NCBI RefSeq assembly: GCF_000737695.1
Contig: NZ_JPRM01000018.1
Coordinates: 30,685 to 94,684 of the forward strand
Source of the DNA: Flavobacterium hydatis
GTDB lineage: Bacteria > Bacteroidota > Bacteroidia > Flavobacteriales > Flavobacteriaceae
Length of the DNA: 64,000 nt
Direction of reading: 5' to 3'
Shown: piece by piece, positions 51,631 through 59,967 of the stretch
Layout of the letters: every line of letters starts with the position of its first letter
How positions within the stretch are numbered: position 1 is the first letter of the stretch
Position numbers and translations under genes: made by a program
The notes under the pieces: generated by a model
The model's database searches: none
The model's input: only the letters and a program-made list of their open reading frames with translations
Told to the model about the DNA's origin: nothing

Positions 51631-52911
51631 ATGGAAAAAACAAAATTAGAAATTCCTCCATTTTCTTCTTATCAAAAATATATTATCGCCTTATTGGCAC
51701 TTTTACAATTTACAGTTATACTCGATTTTATGGTTCTTTCTCCACTTGGGGATATCCTAATGAAAAATCTAGATATGACTACTGCAAACTTTGGATTTAC
51801 AGTTTCGGCTTATGCATTTAGTGCAGGTATATCGGGATTGCTTGCAGCAGGTTTCGCCGACAAGTTTGACCGAAAAAAACTCCTTGTTTTCTTTTACACA
51901 GGATTTATTATTGGTACTGTTTGTTGTGCCTTGGCAACTAATTATGCATTGTTACTTTCTGCAAGAATTGTAACGGGGCTTTTTGGCGGTGTTATTGGAT
52001 CGGTTTCTTTGGCAATTGTAACCGATTTATTCGTGATTCATCAGCGTGGTCGTGTGATGGGATTTATCCAAATGGCATTTGCATCTAGCCAAATTTTAGG
52101 GATTCCGGTAGGTCTTTATTTTGCAAATCACTGGGGTTGGCATTCAGCTTTCTTGATGATTGCAGGACTAGGAGTTCTTATACTTGTTACAATTGTAATC
52201 AAGATGAAACCAGTTGCAGAACACCTCAAATTACAGTCGGATAAAAACCCTTTTTTACATTTATGGCATACTTTAAGTAATAAGAATTATCAGGTTGGTT
52301 TTGCGGCAATTGCATTCTTATCTATAGGTGGTTTTATGTTGCAGCCTTTTGGAAGTTCTTTCTTAGTAAACAACATCCATATTAGCCAATTAGAGTTACC
52401 AATGGTCTTTTTCTTTACAGGTCTTTCGGTACTTTTTATAATGCCACTTGTTGGAAAATTAAGTGATAGAGTTAGCAAGTTTTGGTTGTTTACAGCAGGG
52501 TCAATCTTATCGATTATTATGATATTAATTTATACTAATCTTGGACCAATTCTGCTTTGGGAACTTGTTGTCATAAACATGATTTTGTTTATGGGTATCA
52601 TGAGTCGTATGATTCCATCGACAACACTTAATACTGGAATTCCGGATATGAAAGATCGTGGAGCATATATGTCAATCACTTCATCGATGCAACAAATTGC
52701 AGGAGGTATTGCAGCAGTTTGCGCTGGATTTATCGTGCACCAGGAAACCAAAACATCACCGCTAGAGAATTACGACATTCTTGGATATGTTATTTCGGCG
52801 GTAACACTTTGTTCGATATTCTTTATTTGGAGAGTTAATCAATTGGTGAAATCAAAAGGTAAAGCTGTAGATGCTGGAGTGAAGGTTGAAATTGAAGCAC
52901 AAAGTGTTTAA
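51631..52911 (+). CDS. MFS transporter, drug-exporter like
   Basis: The ATG at 51631 (MEKTKLEIPPFSSYQKYIIA) is preferred over a start at 51592, which lies inside the small upstream gene. The 426-aa protein has about 12 TM helices. The MFS loop 2-3 signature GFADKFDRKKLL and motif C-like stretch ILGIPVGLYFANHWGW match the drug:proton antiporter families (Bcr/CmlA or YdhP-like). The TetR regulator upstream supports inducible export of a toxic compound. The substrate is not readable. Confidence 0.87.
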   Translation: MEKTKLEIPPFSSYQKYIIALLALLQFTVILDFMVLSPLGDILMKNLDMTTANFGFTVSAYAFSAGISGLLAAGFADKFDRKKLLVFFYTGFIIGTVCCALATNYALLLSARIVTGLFGGVIGSVSLAIVTDLFVIHQRGRVMGFIQMAFASSQILGIPVGLYFANHWGWHSAFLMIAGLGVLILVTIVIKMKPVAEHLKLQSDKNPFLHLWHTLSNKNYQVGFAAIAFLSIGGFMLQPFGSSFLVNNIHISQLELPMVFFFTGLSVLFIMPLVGKLSDRVSKFWLFTAGSILSIIMILIYTNLGPILLWELVVINMILFMGIMSRMIPSTTLNTGIPDMKDRGAYMSITSSMQQIAGGIAAVCAGFIVHQETKTSPLENYDILGYVISAVTLCSIFFIWRVNQLVKSKGKAVDAGVKVEIEAQSV

Positions 52912-52920
52912 GTTAGATTT

Positions 52921-53090
52921 AACCATTAAAATTTAACCGCAAAGAGCGCAAAGTTTAGCTGCTTTGGTTAAAAAGTTTTACCATTAAGAGATTAAGAAAA
53001 ATTAAGCTTAAAACTTAATGGTGAAACTTTGCGTCCTTTGCGTAAACCCTTGCGCGCTTTGCGGTTAAATCTTAATCCCTTAATGGTGAA
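52921..53090. repeat. Composite nested inverted repeat, families B and C
   Basis: Outer ATTTAACCGCAAAGAGCGCA (starting 52931) pairs with TTGCGCGCTTTGCGGTTAAA (from 53050) with one mismatch in 21 bases. Inside lie an ACCATTAAGAGATTAAG and its complement. It fills the space between the MFS stop and the AraC start. Single B and C motifs elsewhere in the window look like parts of this larger unit. Confidence 0.8.
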
Positions 53091-53095
53091 TAAAA

Positions 53096-53863
53096 TTGAA
53101 TAAAACTAATCAAGAAATACAAGAGATAGACTTTCGGGAAATGAAACCCAGTTTTCCGTTGTCTAACTATGTTGAAAGTTTTTGGATGCTTTCGAATGTT
53201 TCTGATCACGAAAAACAAATTGTTATTTTGCCAGATGGGAGGATAGATCTTATATTCTCTTTTGAAGATAGAAATGAGATTACGCTTTTAGGAGTCGATT
53301 CTGAGCCTTCTTGGGCTGTGCTTGCGCCAAAGACTTCTATGTTTGCGGTTAGTTTTAAATTACTTGCAATCGAATATCTTTTTGAAGATAAATTTCCCGT
53401 TTTAATAGATACTGCTTATAATTTGCCTTCGGATTATTTTGGAATTTCAATTGAGAATTTCGAGAATTTTGAAGGATTTTGTGATTTACTTTCTTCGAAG
53501 TTTCTAAGCATTCTCAGTCATGAAATCGACGAACGTAAGAGAAAACTATTTGATTTAATATATAATTCAAATGGTGAAATTACGATTGCCGAAATTGCCG
53601 AAACAATTCATTGGAATAGCCGACAAATTAATCGATACTTTAGCCAAAGGTTTGGAATTTCATTAAAAGCCTATTGTACCATTCTTCGGTTTAGATCGAC
53701 ATTTGAACAAATAAAAGAAGGAAAACTTTTTCCTGAACAAAATTTTACTGATCAGGCTCACTTTATAAAAAACATCAAGAAATTCTCTGGTGTAACTCCT
53801 AAGGAACTGAACAAGAATATAAACGACCGATTTATACAATTATCAACCCTCAAGAAGAAATAA
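53096..53863 (+). CDS. AraC-family regulator with DUF6597-like N-terminal domain
   Basis: The start is TTG at 53096, because the conserved N-terminal pattern (FREMKPSFPLSNYVESFW) begins before the first ATG at 53141. The N-terminal domain matches the DUF6597 pattern. The C-terminal AraC helix-turn-helix is ITIAEIAETIHWNSRQINRYF and the second is DQAHFIKNIKKFSGVTPKEL in part. It lies 30 bases upstream of a TetX-like monooxygenase gene on the same strand and probably regulates it. The AraC start is only a few bases after the composite repeat. Confidence 0.83.
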   Translation: MNKTNQEIQEIDFREMKPSFPLSNYVESFWMLSNVSDHEKQIVILPDGRIDLIFSFEDRNEITLLGVDSEPSWAVLAPKTSMFAVSFKLLAIEYLFEDKFPVLIDTAYNLPSDYFGISIENFENFEGFCDLLSSKFLSILSHEIDERKRKLFDLIYNSNGEITIAEIAETIHWNSRQINRYFSQRFGISLKAYCTILRFRSTFEQIKEGKLFPEQNFTDQAHFIKNIKKFSGVTPKELNKNINDRFIQLSTLKKK

Positions 53864-53893
53864 TTTTGTCTTATAAAATTAAATGATTGAGTT

Positions 53894-55054
53894 ATGTTGA
53901 TTAAAAATAAAAAAATAGCAATTGTAGGAGGAGGGCCTGGAGGTTTAACACTTGCAAGACTTTTGCAACTCAAGGGAGCAGAAGTAAAAGTATATGAGAG
54001 AGATTTTAATTCGGAAGTAAGAGTTCAGGGCGCTACTTTGGATCTTCATGAAGAATCAGGATTAGAAGCGCTTCGCAGAGCAGGATTAATAGACGCTTTT
54101 TATGCCAATCATCGTCCTGAAGCAGGCAAATTACGTATTCTGGATAAAAACCTAAATATTGCCATGGACACACATTCTGCGGATGATTACGAAGAGAACC
54201 GTCCAGAAATAGATCGTGGACCATTACGAAATATACTTCTAGATTCTTTACAACCAGAAACTGTAGTTTGGGACAGTCAGTTTCTTTCCATATCTCCAAA
54301 AAATGAAGGTTGGGAGTTAACATTCAAAAACGAATCAAAAGCAGAAGCTGATATTGTAATCGCTGCTGATGGAGCCAATTCCAAAATAAGACCTCGTATT
54401 AACTCCATAAAACCAATATACTCAGGTGTTACAATTGTAGAAGGAAATGTTTATAATGCTGAAAAGAATGCTCCTAAGTTATATGAGCTTGTAAATGGCG
54501 GAAAAGTATTTGCTTTTGGGGATGAAAAAACATTGATTTTGAGTATGAAAGGAGATGGAACACTTTCTTTTTATACAGGTTGTAAAGCTGATGAATTTTG
54601 GGTTCGTGATAGTAATATTGATTTCTCCAACAAAGAACAAGTTTTTGAATGGTTTAAAAGCGAATTCGGCTCTTGGGACCCTATTTGGCAGGAATTGTTT
54701 AATAGTGATGATATGTCGATTATTCCACGCCCACAATATCATTTTCCGCTAGATCAGCAATGGGATGCTTTACCAAATCTAACTATGCTTGGTGATGCGG
54801 CTCATCGTATGCCGCCTTACGCAGGAGAAGGGGTGAATATGGCAATGCAAGATGCTTTTGAATTAGCAGAAGCGCTTTCTGATGATAACTTCCCTGATGT
54901 ACAAACTGCGATTGCGACTTATGAAAAGCAAATGTGCAAAAGAGCTTCGGAGATTACAAAAATCACTCTGGATTCTACTGAAATGATGCATTCTAACGAT
55001 CCTATCACTAAACTGATTAATATGTTTAATGGTGTTGATGAAGTGGAGCATTAA
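53894..55054 (+). CDS. FAD-dependent monooxygenase, TetX-like class
   Basis: The 386-aa flavoprotein has the nucleotide fold GGGPGGL (17-23 region) near the N-terminus, VYERD, GATLDLHEESG and RPEIDRGPLRNILLDSL. Near residue 300 is the GD motif GDAAHRMPPYAGEGVN. This order and the length are those of TetX-type class A monooxygenases (388 aa). In my memory-based alignment, the TetX residues that contact tetracycline (Gln192, Arg213, His234) appear to be Glu, Lys and Ser here, so another hydrophobic substrate is likely. It follows an AraC regulator gene and precedes a strong terminator. Confidence 0.85.
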   Translation: MLIKNKKIAIVGGGPGGLTLARLLQLKGAEVKVYERDFNSEVRVQGATLDLHEESGLEALRRAGLIDAFYANHRPEAGKLRILDKNLNIAMDTHSADDYEENRPEIDRGPLRNILLDSLQPETVVWDSQFLSISPKNEGWELTFKNESKAEADIVIAADGANSKIRPRINSIKPIYSGVTIVEGNVYNAEKNAPKLYELVNGGKVFAFGDEKTLILSMKGDGTLSFYTGCKADEFWVRDSNIDFSNKEQVFEWFKSEFGSWDPIWQELFNSDDMSIIPRPQYHFPLDQQWDALPNLTMLGDAAHRMPPYAGEGVNMAMQDAFELAEALSDDNFPDVQTAIATYEKQMCKRASEITKITLDSTEMMHSNDPITKLINMFNGVDEVEH

Positions 55055-55075
55055 TTAGTGAATAGTTTAAATAGT

Positions 55076-55112
55076 GAAGCCTCTTGTGATTTTTACAAGA
55101 GGCTTCTTTTTT
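55076..55112 (+). terminator. Intrinsic terminator after the monooxygenase gene
   Basis: GAAGCCTCTTGT and ACAAGAGGCTTC form a perfect 12-bp stem with a 7-base loop, followed by six T residues. It lies 21 bases after the stop codon. Confidence 0.92.
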
Positions 55113-55123
55113 GAGTTATTAAT

Positions 55124-55266
55124 TTAACACATAGAAACATAGATTTTATGTGTAAAAAAGAGAGCAAAAAGAAATACATTTCTTTCACATAGCTAGAACT
55201 ATATGTTTTTAAAATAAGTGAAACGTCTTATTTTGATAATCTAAAATCTATGTTTCTATGTGTTAA
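55124..55266. repeat. Inverted repeat, family H, 25-bp perfect arms
   Basis: The arms at 55124-55148 and 55242-55266 are exact complements (core ACACATAGAAACATAGA). The spacer contains GTTTTTAAAATAAGTGAAAC. A partial copy with both parts lies at 58923-58981. It sits between converging genes (monooxygenase and nadB). Confidence 0.88.
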
Positions 55267-55294
55267 AAAAAATTAAGGTGTTATTGTAGCTACT

Positions 55295-56818
55295 TTAATA
55301 GCTCGCACTATTCTTCAAAACTTCATGTTTATTATCCTCAATAACAATTTTCGCAACGGTAAGCATATTTGTGAATTCCACTAGTTGGGTTGTTATTTTT
55401 TGTTTTTTGAATAATAATGCTACAGTTTTCATTTTCATGGATTCAATCTTGTCTATTATTTTATCAAAATCAGCATCCTTGGTAGCGTAAAAATGAGTCA
55501 TCATAGCCTGAAGTTCTTTTTTTAGCTTTGTAAAATTTTTAGAATTGGTTTTAACCAAAGGCTCATTAAAGCCTAGCATAGACTTTTTTTGAGTGAAAGC
55601 TATTTCATCAATAATACTATCAATATGTTCTGAGGCTTGATGCGCAAAAACTAAAGCTTCTAATAATGAATTTGAAGCTAATCTGTTTTTTCCATGTAAT
55701 CCCGTTCTTGAACATTCGCCTATGGCGTACAAGTTTTTTATATTTGTTTCAGAGTTTTTATCAACATTTATTCCTCCACATTGGTAATGTGCTACGGGAA
55801 CAATAGGAATTAAATCTGTTTTAGGATGTAATCCTAGTGTCTTACAGTAATCAGTAATAGACGGGAAATGTTTATAAAAGTCTTCTAGATGCAAATGCCT
55901 GCAATCTAAGTAAACATAAGGTTTTCCAGAGATTTCAATCTCTTTGCTTATGGCTTGAGAAACGATATCTCTTGTGGCTAATTCTCCGCGAATATCATCT
56001 TTAAAGATAAAACGCTTTTGATCTTCATTAACGATATGTGCTCCAAATCCTCTTACAGCTTCTGAAATTAAAAAGAACGGATTTTTGTCTTCTTCATATA
56101 AAGCCGTTGGATGAAACTGGATATATTGCATATCCTTTATTAAGGCGCCTGCTCGAGATGCAATTGCGATTCCGTCACCAGTTGCAATTTCTGGATTTGT
56201 TGTGTTTTTAAAAAGCTGTCCACATCCTCCAGTGCTTAAAACGACGGTTTTAGCTCGTATGTATTTTATTCTGCCATTAACTTTGTCACAATAAAAAGCA
56301 CCCGTGCAATAAGGGTTTCCTTTGTTTTTTTTTGCATTTACATCTATAACCAAATGATTTTCTAATACAGTAATATTAGGTAACTGATTTATGGTATTAA
56401 TCAGTTTTTTTTCGATTTCTGCACCCGATATGTCTTTATGATGCAAAATGCGATGCTGAGAATGTCCGCCTTCTAAACCTAAATTCCAGATTCCAGATTT
56501 ATTTTTATCAAAAGAAACACCAATATCGATAAGTTCATCTAACCTTTTTGGTGCCTGATGTACTACCATTTTTACAATCTCTTCATCACATGAACCTCCA
56601 CCAGATTTTAAAGTATCTTGGATATGTTGCTCAAAACTATCTTCGATACTATCGGTAACAACTGCTATTCCTCCTTGTGCTAATTGCGTATTAGAGTTTT
56701 TGGCCTTTTCTTTGGTCATGATTGTAATCGATAATTTGGGACGTTTTTTTGCCATTTTTATTGCAAAAAATAAACCAGCTACTCCAGAACCAATTATAAG
56801 TATATCCGTTTTTTTCAT
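55295..56818 (-). CDS. nadB: L-aspartate oxidase
   Basis: This flavoenzyme oxidises L-aspartate to iminoaspartate, the first step of de novo NAD synthesis. The Rossmann motif is GSGVAGLF (10-17). The NadB signature segments NTQLAQGGIAVV, DMQYIQFHPTALYE, and ECSRTGLHGKNRLASNSLLE (about 370-390) are all present, with the Arg and His residues of the fumarate reductase/aspartate oxidase family. The 507-aa length is usual. It lies 18 bases after nadA on the same strand. nadC is not in the window. Confidence 0.93.
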   Translation of the reverse strand: MKKTDILIIGSGVAGLFFAIKMAKKRPKLSITIMTKEKAKNSNTQLAQGGIAVVTDSIEDSFEQHIQDTLKSGGGSCDEEIVKMVVHQAPKRLDELIDIGVSFDKNKSGIWNLGLEGGHSQHRILHHKDISGAEIEKKLINTINQLPNITVLENHLVIDVNAKKNKGNPYCTGAFYCDKVNGRIKYIRAKTVVLSTGGCGQLFKNTTNPEIATGDGIAIASRAGALIKDMQYIQFHPTALYEEDKNPFFLISEAVRGFGAHIVNEDQKRFIFKDDIRGELATRDIVSQAISKEIEISGKPYVYLDCRHLHLEDFYKHFPSITDYCKTLGLHPKTDLIPIVPVAHYQCGGINVDKNSETNIKNLYAIGECSRTGLHGKNRLASNSLLEALVFAHQASEHIDSIIDEIAFTQKKSMLGFNEPLVKTNSKNFTKLKKELQAMMTHFYATKDADFDKIIDKIESMKMKTVALLFKKQKITTQLVEFTNMLTVAKIVIEDNKHEVLKNSASY

Positions 56819-56836
56819 GATGATAAGCTTAGGTGT

Positions 56837-57769
56837 TTAAGACAAATTGAGCATTCTATTTATGGGTTTTATGGCTTCTAGTCGTAATTCTTCATTAATG
56901 TTAATTTCGGGACTTTCATTCTTTAAACATAAATAAAGCTTCTCTAATGTATTTATTTTCATAAAGGCACATTCGCTACAAGCGCAAGTATTGTCTTCGT
57001 GAGAAGGAGCTGGAATAATCGTTTTGGTTGGAGCATCTTTTGCTAATTGATGCAATATTCCTGCTTCGGTTGCTACGATAAATGTTGTAGCCGAATCGTT
57101 TTTGATAAAATTGAGCATTCCAGATGTTGACCCAATATAATGTGCTGTTTCCAGAATATGTCTTTCAGATTCTGGATGTGCAACAATCTTAGCAGTTGGG
57201 TTTGTATTGTAAATTTCGATAAGTTTATCTAATGAAAAAGCTTCATGTACAATACAGGAACCATCCCAAAGGAGTAAATCGCGGTTAGTTTCTTTTTTTA
57301 AGTAGGTTCCTAAGTTTTTGTCTGGGGCAAAAATGATTTCTTGATCTTGAGGAATCGCTTCTATTATTTTTTTAGCATTAGATGAGGTACATACCCAATC
57401 GCTTAATGCTTTTATCTCTGCCGAAGAATTGATGTAGGTTACAACAACATGTTTCGGGAAAAGTTCTTTTAGTTTTTTAAAATTAACAGGATCGCATCCA
57501 TCAGCTAGAGAACAACCAGCATTAAGATCTGGCAAAAGCACTTTTTTATTTGGGTTGATAATTTTGGCGGTTTCAGCCATAAAATAAACTCCTGCAAAAA
57601 CAATTGTATCTGCGTTTGTAGTGGCTGCTTTTTTTGATAATTCTAGACTGTCGCCAACAAAATCAGCAATATCCTGTATGTCTTTTTCTTGATAATAATG
57701 AGCGAGAATAATCGCGTTTTTTTCTTGCTTTAATCGGTTTATTTCAGAAATTAAGAATAATTTATCCAT
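56837..57769 (-). CDS. nadA: Quinolinate synthase
   Basis: The enzyme condenses iminoaspartate with dihydroxyacetone phosphate to give quinolinate, using a [4Fe-4S] cluster. The ATG at 57769 gives a 310-aa protein of the compact type. The starts upstream add an unlikely leader. The three cluster Cys ligands are predicted at Cys86 ([11 protein letters not shown]), Cys172 ([11 protein letters not shown]) and Cys267 ([10 protein letters not shown]). Other family motifs are [20 protein letters not shown] in part and HPESERHI. It is co-transcribed with nadB. Confidence 0.93.
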   Translation of the reverse strand: MDKLFLISEINRLKQEKNAIILAHYYQEKDIQDIADFVGDSLELSKKAATTNADTIVFAGVYFMAETAKIINPNKKVLLPDLNAGCSLADGCDPVNFKKLKELFPKHVVVTYINSSAEIKALSDWVCTSSNAKKIIEAIPQDQEIIFAPDKNLGTYLKKETNRDLLLWDGSCIVHEAFSLDKLIEIYNTNPTAKIVAHPESERHILETAHYIGSTSGMLNFIKNDSATTFIVATEAGILHQLAKDAPTKTIIPAPSHEDNTCACSECAFMKINTLEKLYLCLKNESPEININEELRLEAIKPINRMLNLS

Positions 57770-58205
57770 GAATTTATTTTTATCGATACTCTTACATTTC
57801 ATGTTCAGAATATCTAAATTATAGTAGTTACTTTTTTTAGAAAACAGATTTTTAAATTAAAAAAACTCCCAAACCGAAAACGTATTCTATATATAATTGC
57901 CCTGTCTTTTATGAAGGCTATTGCATATCATTGCAATTTTTGTATTCGGCCTAGGAGGAACCTAATTCCATAATTTTACTACAAATGTTTTATAACTTTT
58001 TGGATTATAATTATTTAATTATGGGTTTTAGCGTTGTAAAGATATTGTTGAGGTTAATCTTATTTCATGATTAAAGTCATGAAATGCATTTTTTATATTT
58101 TAATATTTAGCAGCGAGTAAACAGAAATAGATAAAATACAAGAAAGCCCGTTAATGCAATATTTACATTAATAGGCTTTATATATTAAAAGATATAATTT
58201 TTAAA
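57770..58205. other. Intergenic gap with two hairpins
   Basis: The 436-base gap between nadA and the four-helix-bundle gene has a 9-bp perfect inverted repeat ATTTCATGA/TCATGAAAT (58062-58085) and the terminator at 58143-58179. The nadA promoter must lie at its left end. Nothing else was recognised. Confidence 0.65.
58143..58179 (-). terminator. Terminator of the four-helix-bundle protein gene
   Basis: AAAGCC and GGCTTT with inner TTAATG and CATTAA form a stem with two unpaired positions. It lies 27 bases after the stop codon on the minus strand. The following T tract is short. Confidence 0.6.
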
Positions 58206-58832
58206 CTAATTTAGGCTAGGACCTTCAGGAATTTTAATTGTTCGTTTGTGTCTTTTTGTGAGCAATAAATAGATAATTGCAATACCAAGAACGATTAATA
58301 ATGCAATTTCTAGTTGTGCTAACATATTATATTGGTTGTATGTTTTATTGGCATTTTCTAGTTGTAATTTAGCTTCGTCAACCTGAATTTTAGAAAGTGA
58401 TTCTAAAGTAACCAAGGCTTCATCTGCCGATTTTTCGACTTCTTGCCATTGTTTGTCTTGAGCTTGTTTGTTTATTTTAGAACAAATTGCTACAAAATTA
58501 TTAAAGTCATCCTTTTCTTTTGGAGTTAAAACCGTTTTGTGGTACAATAAATTTATTGCTTTGATATTTTGGATAGAGGTAATAACAGCCTCATTTTTAT
58601 CAGCCTCATTATTAGTTTTAACAGCATTTGCTTTAACAATGTTTAATTCATTGGCATAATGAAAAATATAGGTCGAAACAACTAAGCGATCTTTATAAAT
58701 TGCATTGATATTCTCATTGGTGGTTTCGGCGTTTCGTAGTGTATTAAAAGTACTTAGTATTATAATTAACATTACAATTGCCAGTATAAAAGCGGCTTTT
58801 GTTTTCTTGCTACTATTTTTTAACCCCATCAT
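58206..58832 (-). CDS. Orphan membrane protein with MCP-type four-helix-bundle sensor domain
   Basis: Two TM helices (about 12-32 and 172-192) frame a periplasmic all-helical domain of about 140 residues with the 4HB_MCP pattern (NENINAIYKDRLVVSTYIF, NNFVAICSKINKQAQDKQW in part, DEAKLQLENANKTYNQYN). After TM2 only about 16 residues remain, so there is no HAMP, methyl-accepting or kinase part. It resembles similar short MCP four helix bundle proteins in other Bacteroidota. How it signals is unknown. Confidence 0.8.
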   Translation of the reverse strand: MMGLKNSSKKTKAAFILAIVMLIIILSTFNTLRNAETTNENINAIYKDRLVVSTYIFHYANELNIVKANAVKTNNEADKNEAVITSIQNIKAINLLYHKTVLTPKEKDDFNNFVAICSKINKQAQDKQWQEVEKSADEALVTLESLSKIQVDEAKLQLENANKTYNQYNMLAQLEIALLIVLGIAIIYLLLTKRHKRTIKIPEGPSLN

Positions 58833-58922
58833 ATTGAATTGATTTGTATCGCAATATAATTATTTATTTGAAACAAACTTGCTATTTCTAGGCTAAATAT
58901 ATCATCCGATGGATGTAATTTC

Positions 58923-58981
58923 TTAACACATAGAAACATAGAAGATTTACTCTTAAAAAAGACGTTTCACTTATTTTAAAA
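58923..58981. repeat. Dispersed repeat, family H, partial copy
   Basis: TTAACACATAGAAACATAGA (58923-58942) matches the left arm of the 55124 element. GACGTTTCACTTATTTTAAA (from 58961) is the reverse complement of part of its spacer. The unit is rearranged or truncated, lacking the second arm. Confidence 0.75.
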
Positions 58982-59097
58982 ACACAGAGCAAGCCTAGCG
59001 TGATATTTATGTTTATAGAAATTTGTTTTTTAAAGAATCCACCGTAGAGGATATTTTATAATCATAATATTTCTGAATATTAATGTATATATCACCT

Positions 59098-59175
59098 AAT
59101 AAATCTCTCGCAAAGACGCAAAATCGCAAAGAAATTATATCTAAATTTTGCGACTTGGTGTCTTTGCGAGAAAAG
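59098..59175. repeat. Dispersed palindromic repeat, family A, copy 2
   Basis: TCTCGCAAAGAC (59106-59117) is the perfect 12-base complement of GTCTTTGCGAGA (59160-59171). Copy 1 is at 241-316. This copy lies just after the phosphoesterase stop codon and may act as its transcript end. Confidence 0.78.
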
Positions 59176-59211
59176 TGATAGTTCAAAAAACTTAACTTGG
59201 CTAAATATAGA

Positions 59212-59967
59212 TTAAGCGATTAAGTCTTTCTTCAGAAATTTTGCATAAAAATCAGGAATTTCGCTTTCCTCGATAGCGCTTATAACTTCATTAATAGGGT
59301 ATTGTAACTTAATAATTTCGGGAGTTATGTTTTCGTCAGAAATATGTAATATAAGATATGCTGCCAATGGGTTTTCTTCTCTAGATCGCCCTACAGAACC
59401 AGAATTTATTAATGTTCCTGCAGGAGATTCTGTGGTTGCTTCTATATGCCTAACGTATGGTTTATGAGTATGTCCCATAATGATGATGTCGGCTTTTTCC
59501 TGAGCAAGCATCGACTGAACATCTTCAAGATCATGATTCTCATAAATGTATTCATTATTGCTTCGCGTACTGCCGTGAACGAATAGTACTTTAGTTTCTT
59601 TTCCAGAAATGGTAAAATTAAGTAAGAACCTTTCAGGAAGAGTTTTTAAGAATGCTTTGTTCTCTGGTTTTATAGTTTGTTTAGTATAATTAATTCCGTT
59701 AACACGCGCGGCTCTTTCTTCGGGATTGTGTTTTGGCAATGGAGTTACTTCATGATCAAATGCAATGCGTTCGTCATGATTTCCCATTAAGCAAGGAATT
59801 TCTAATATTTTAATTAGTTCGATAACTTCATTGTGCCAAGGCGCAAAATCGACTAAATCACCTAAGCAATATATCGTATCAATACCCCTTTGTTTTATAT
59901 CTTCGAGTACGACTTTTAGCGCTGGTAAATTACCATGTATATCACTAATTATTGCTATGTTTTTCAT
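59212..59967 (-). CDS. Metallophosphoesterase (YfcE/MJ0936-like)
   Basis: The ATG at 59967 starts the conserved domain (MKNIAIISDIHGNLPALK). Upstream in-frame starts lie inside the MFS gene. The five motifs of the calcineurin-like fold are present: Asp9-x-His11 (SDIHGN), Asp37 (GDLVDFAP), Asn63-His64 (MGNHDER), His of FVHGSTR and GHTHKP. It should bind two metals and hydrolyse a phosphodiester. It overlaps the MFS gene stop by four bases (ATGA), so both are coupled. The substrate is unknown. Confidence 0.87.
   Translation of the reverse strand: MKNIAIISDIHGNLPALKVVLEDIKQRGIDTIYCLGDLVDFAPWHNEVIELIKILEIPCLMGNHDERIAFDHEVTPLPKHNPEERAARVNGINYTKQTIKPENKAFLKTLPERFLLNFTISGKETKVLFVHGSTRSNNEYIYENHDLEDVQSMLAQEKADIIIMGHTHKPYVRHIEATTESPAGTLINSGSVGRSREENPLAAYLILHISDENITPEIIKLQYPINEVISAIEESEIPDFYAKFLKKDLIA

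Larger units (their letters stand above)
58833..59211. other. Intergenic gap with two repeats
   Basis: The 379-base gap contains a partial family H repeat (58923-58981) and the second copy of family A (59098-59175). Outside these no feature was recognised. The promoter of the 58832 gene should lie at the left end. Confidence 0.7.

Noticed and set aside
39251..53090. CRISPR array among the many repeats
   Set aside because: The repeats are inverted or scattered and not regularly spaced direct repeats, and no cas gene is present.
53894..55054. Annotation as a tetracycline resistance gene tet(X)
   Set aside because: Motif order matches, but the tetracycline-contact residues appear changed and sequence similarity is only moderate by eye.
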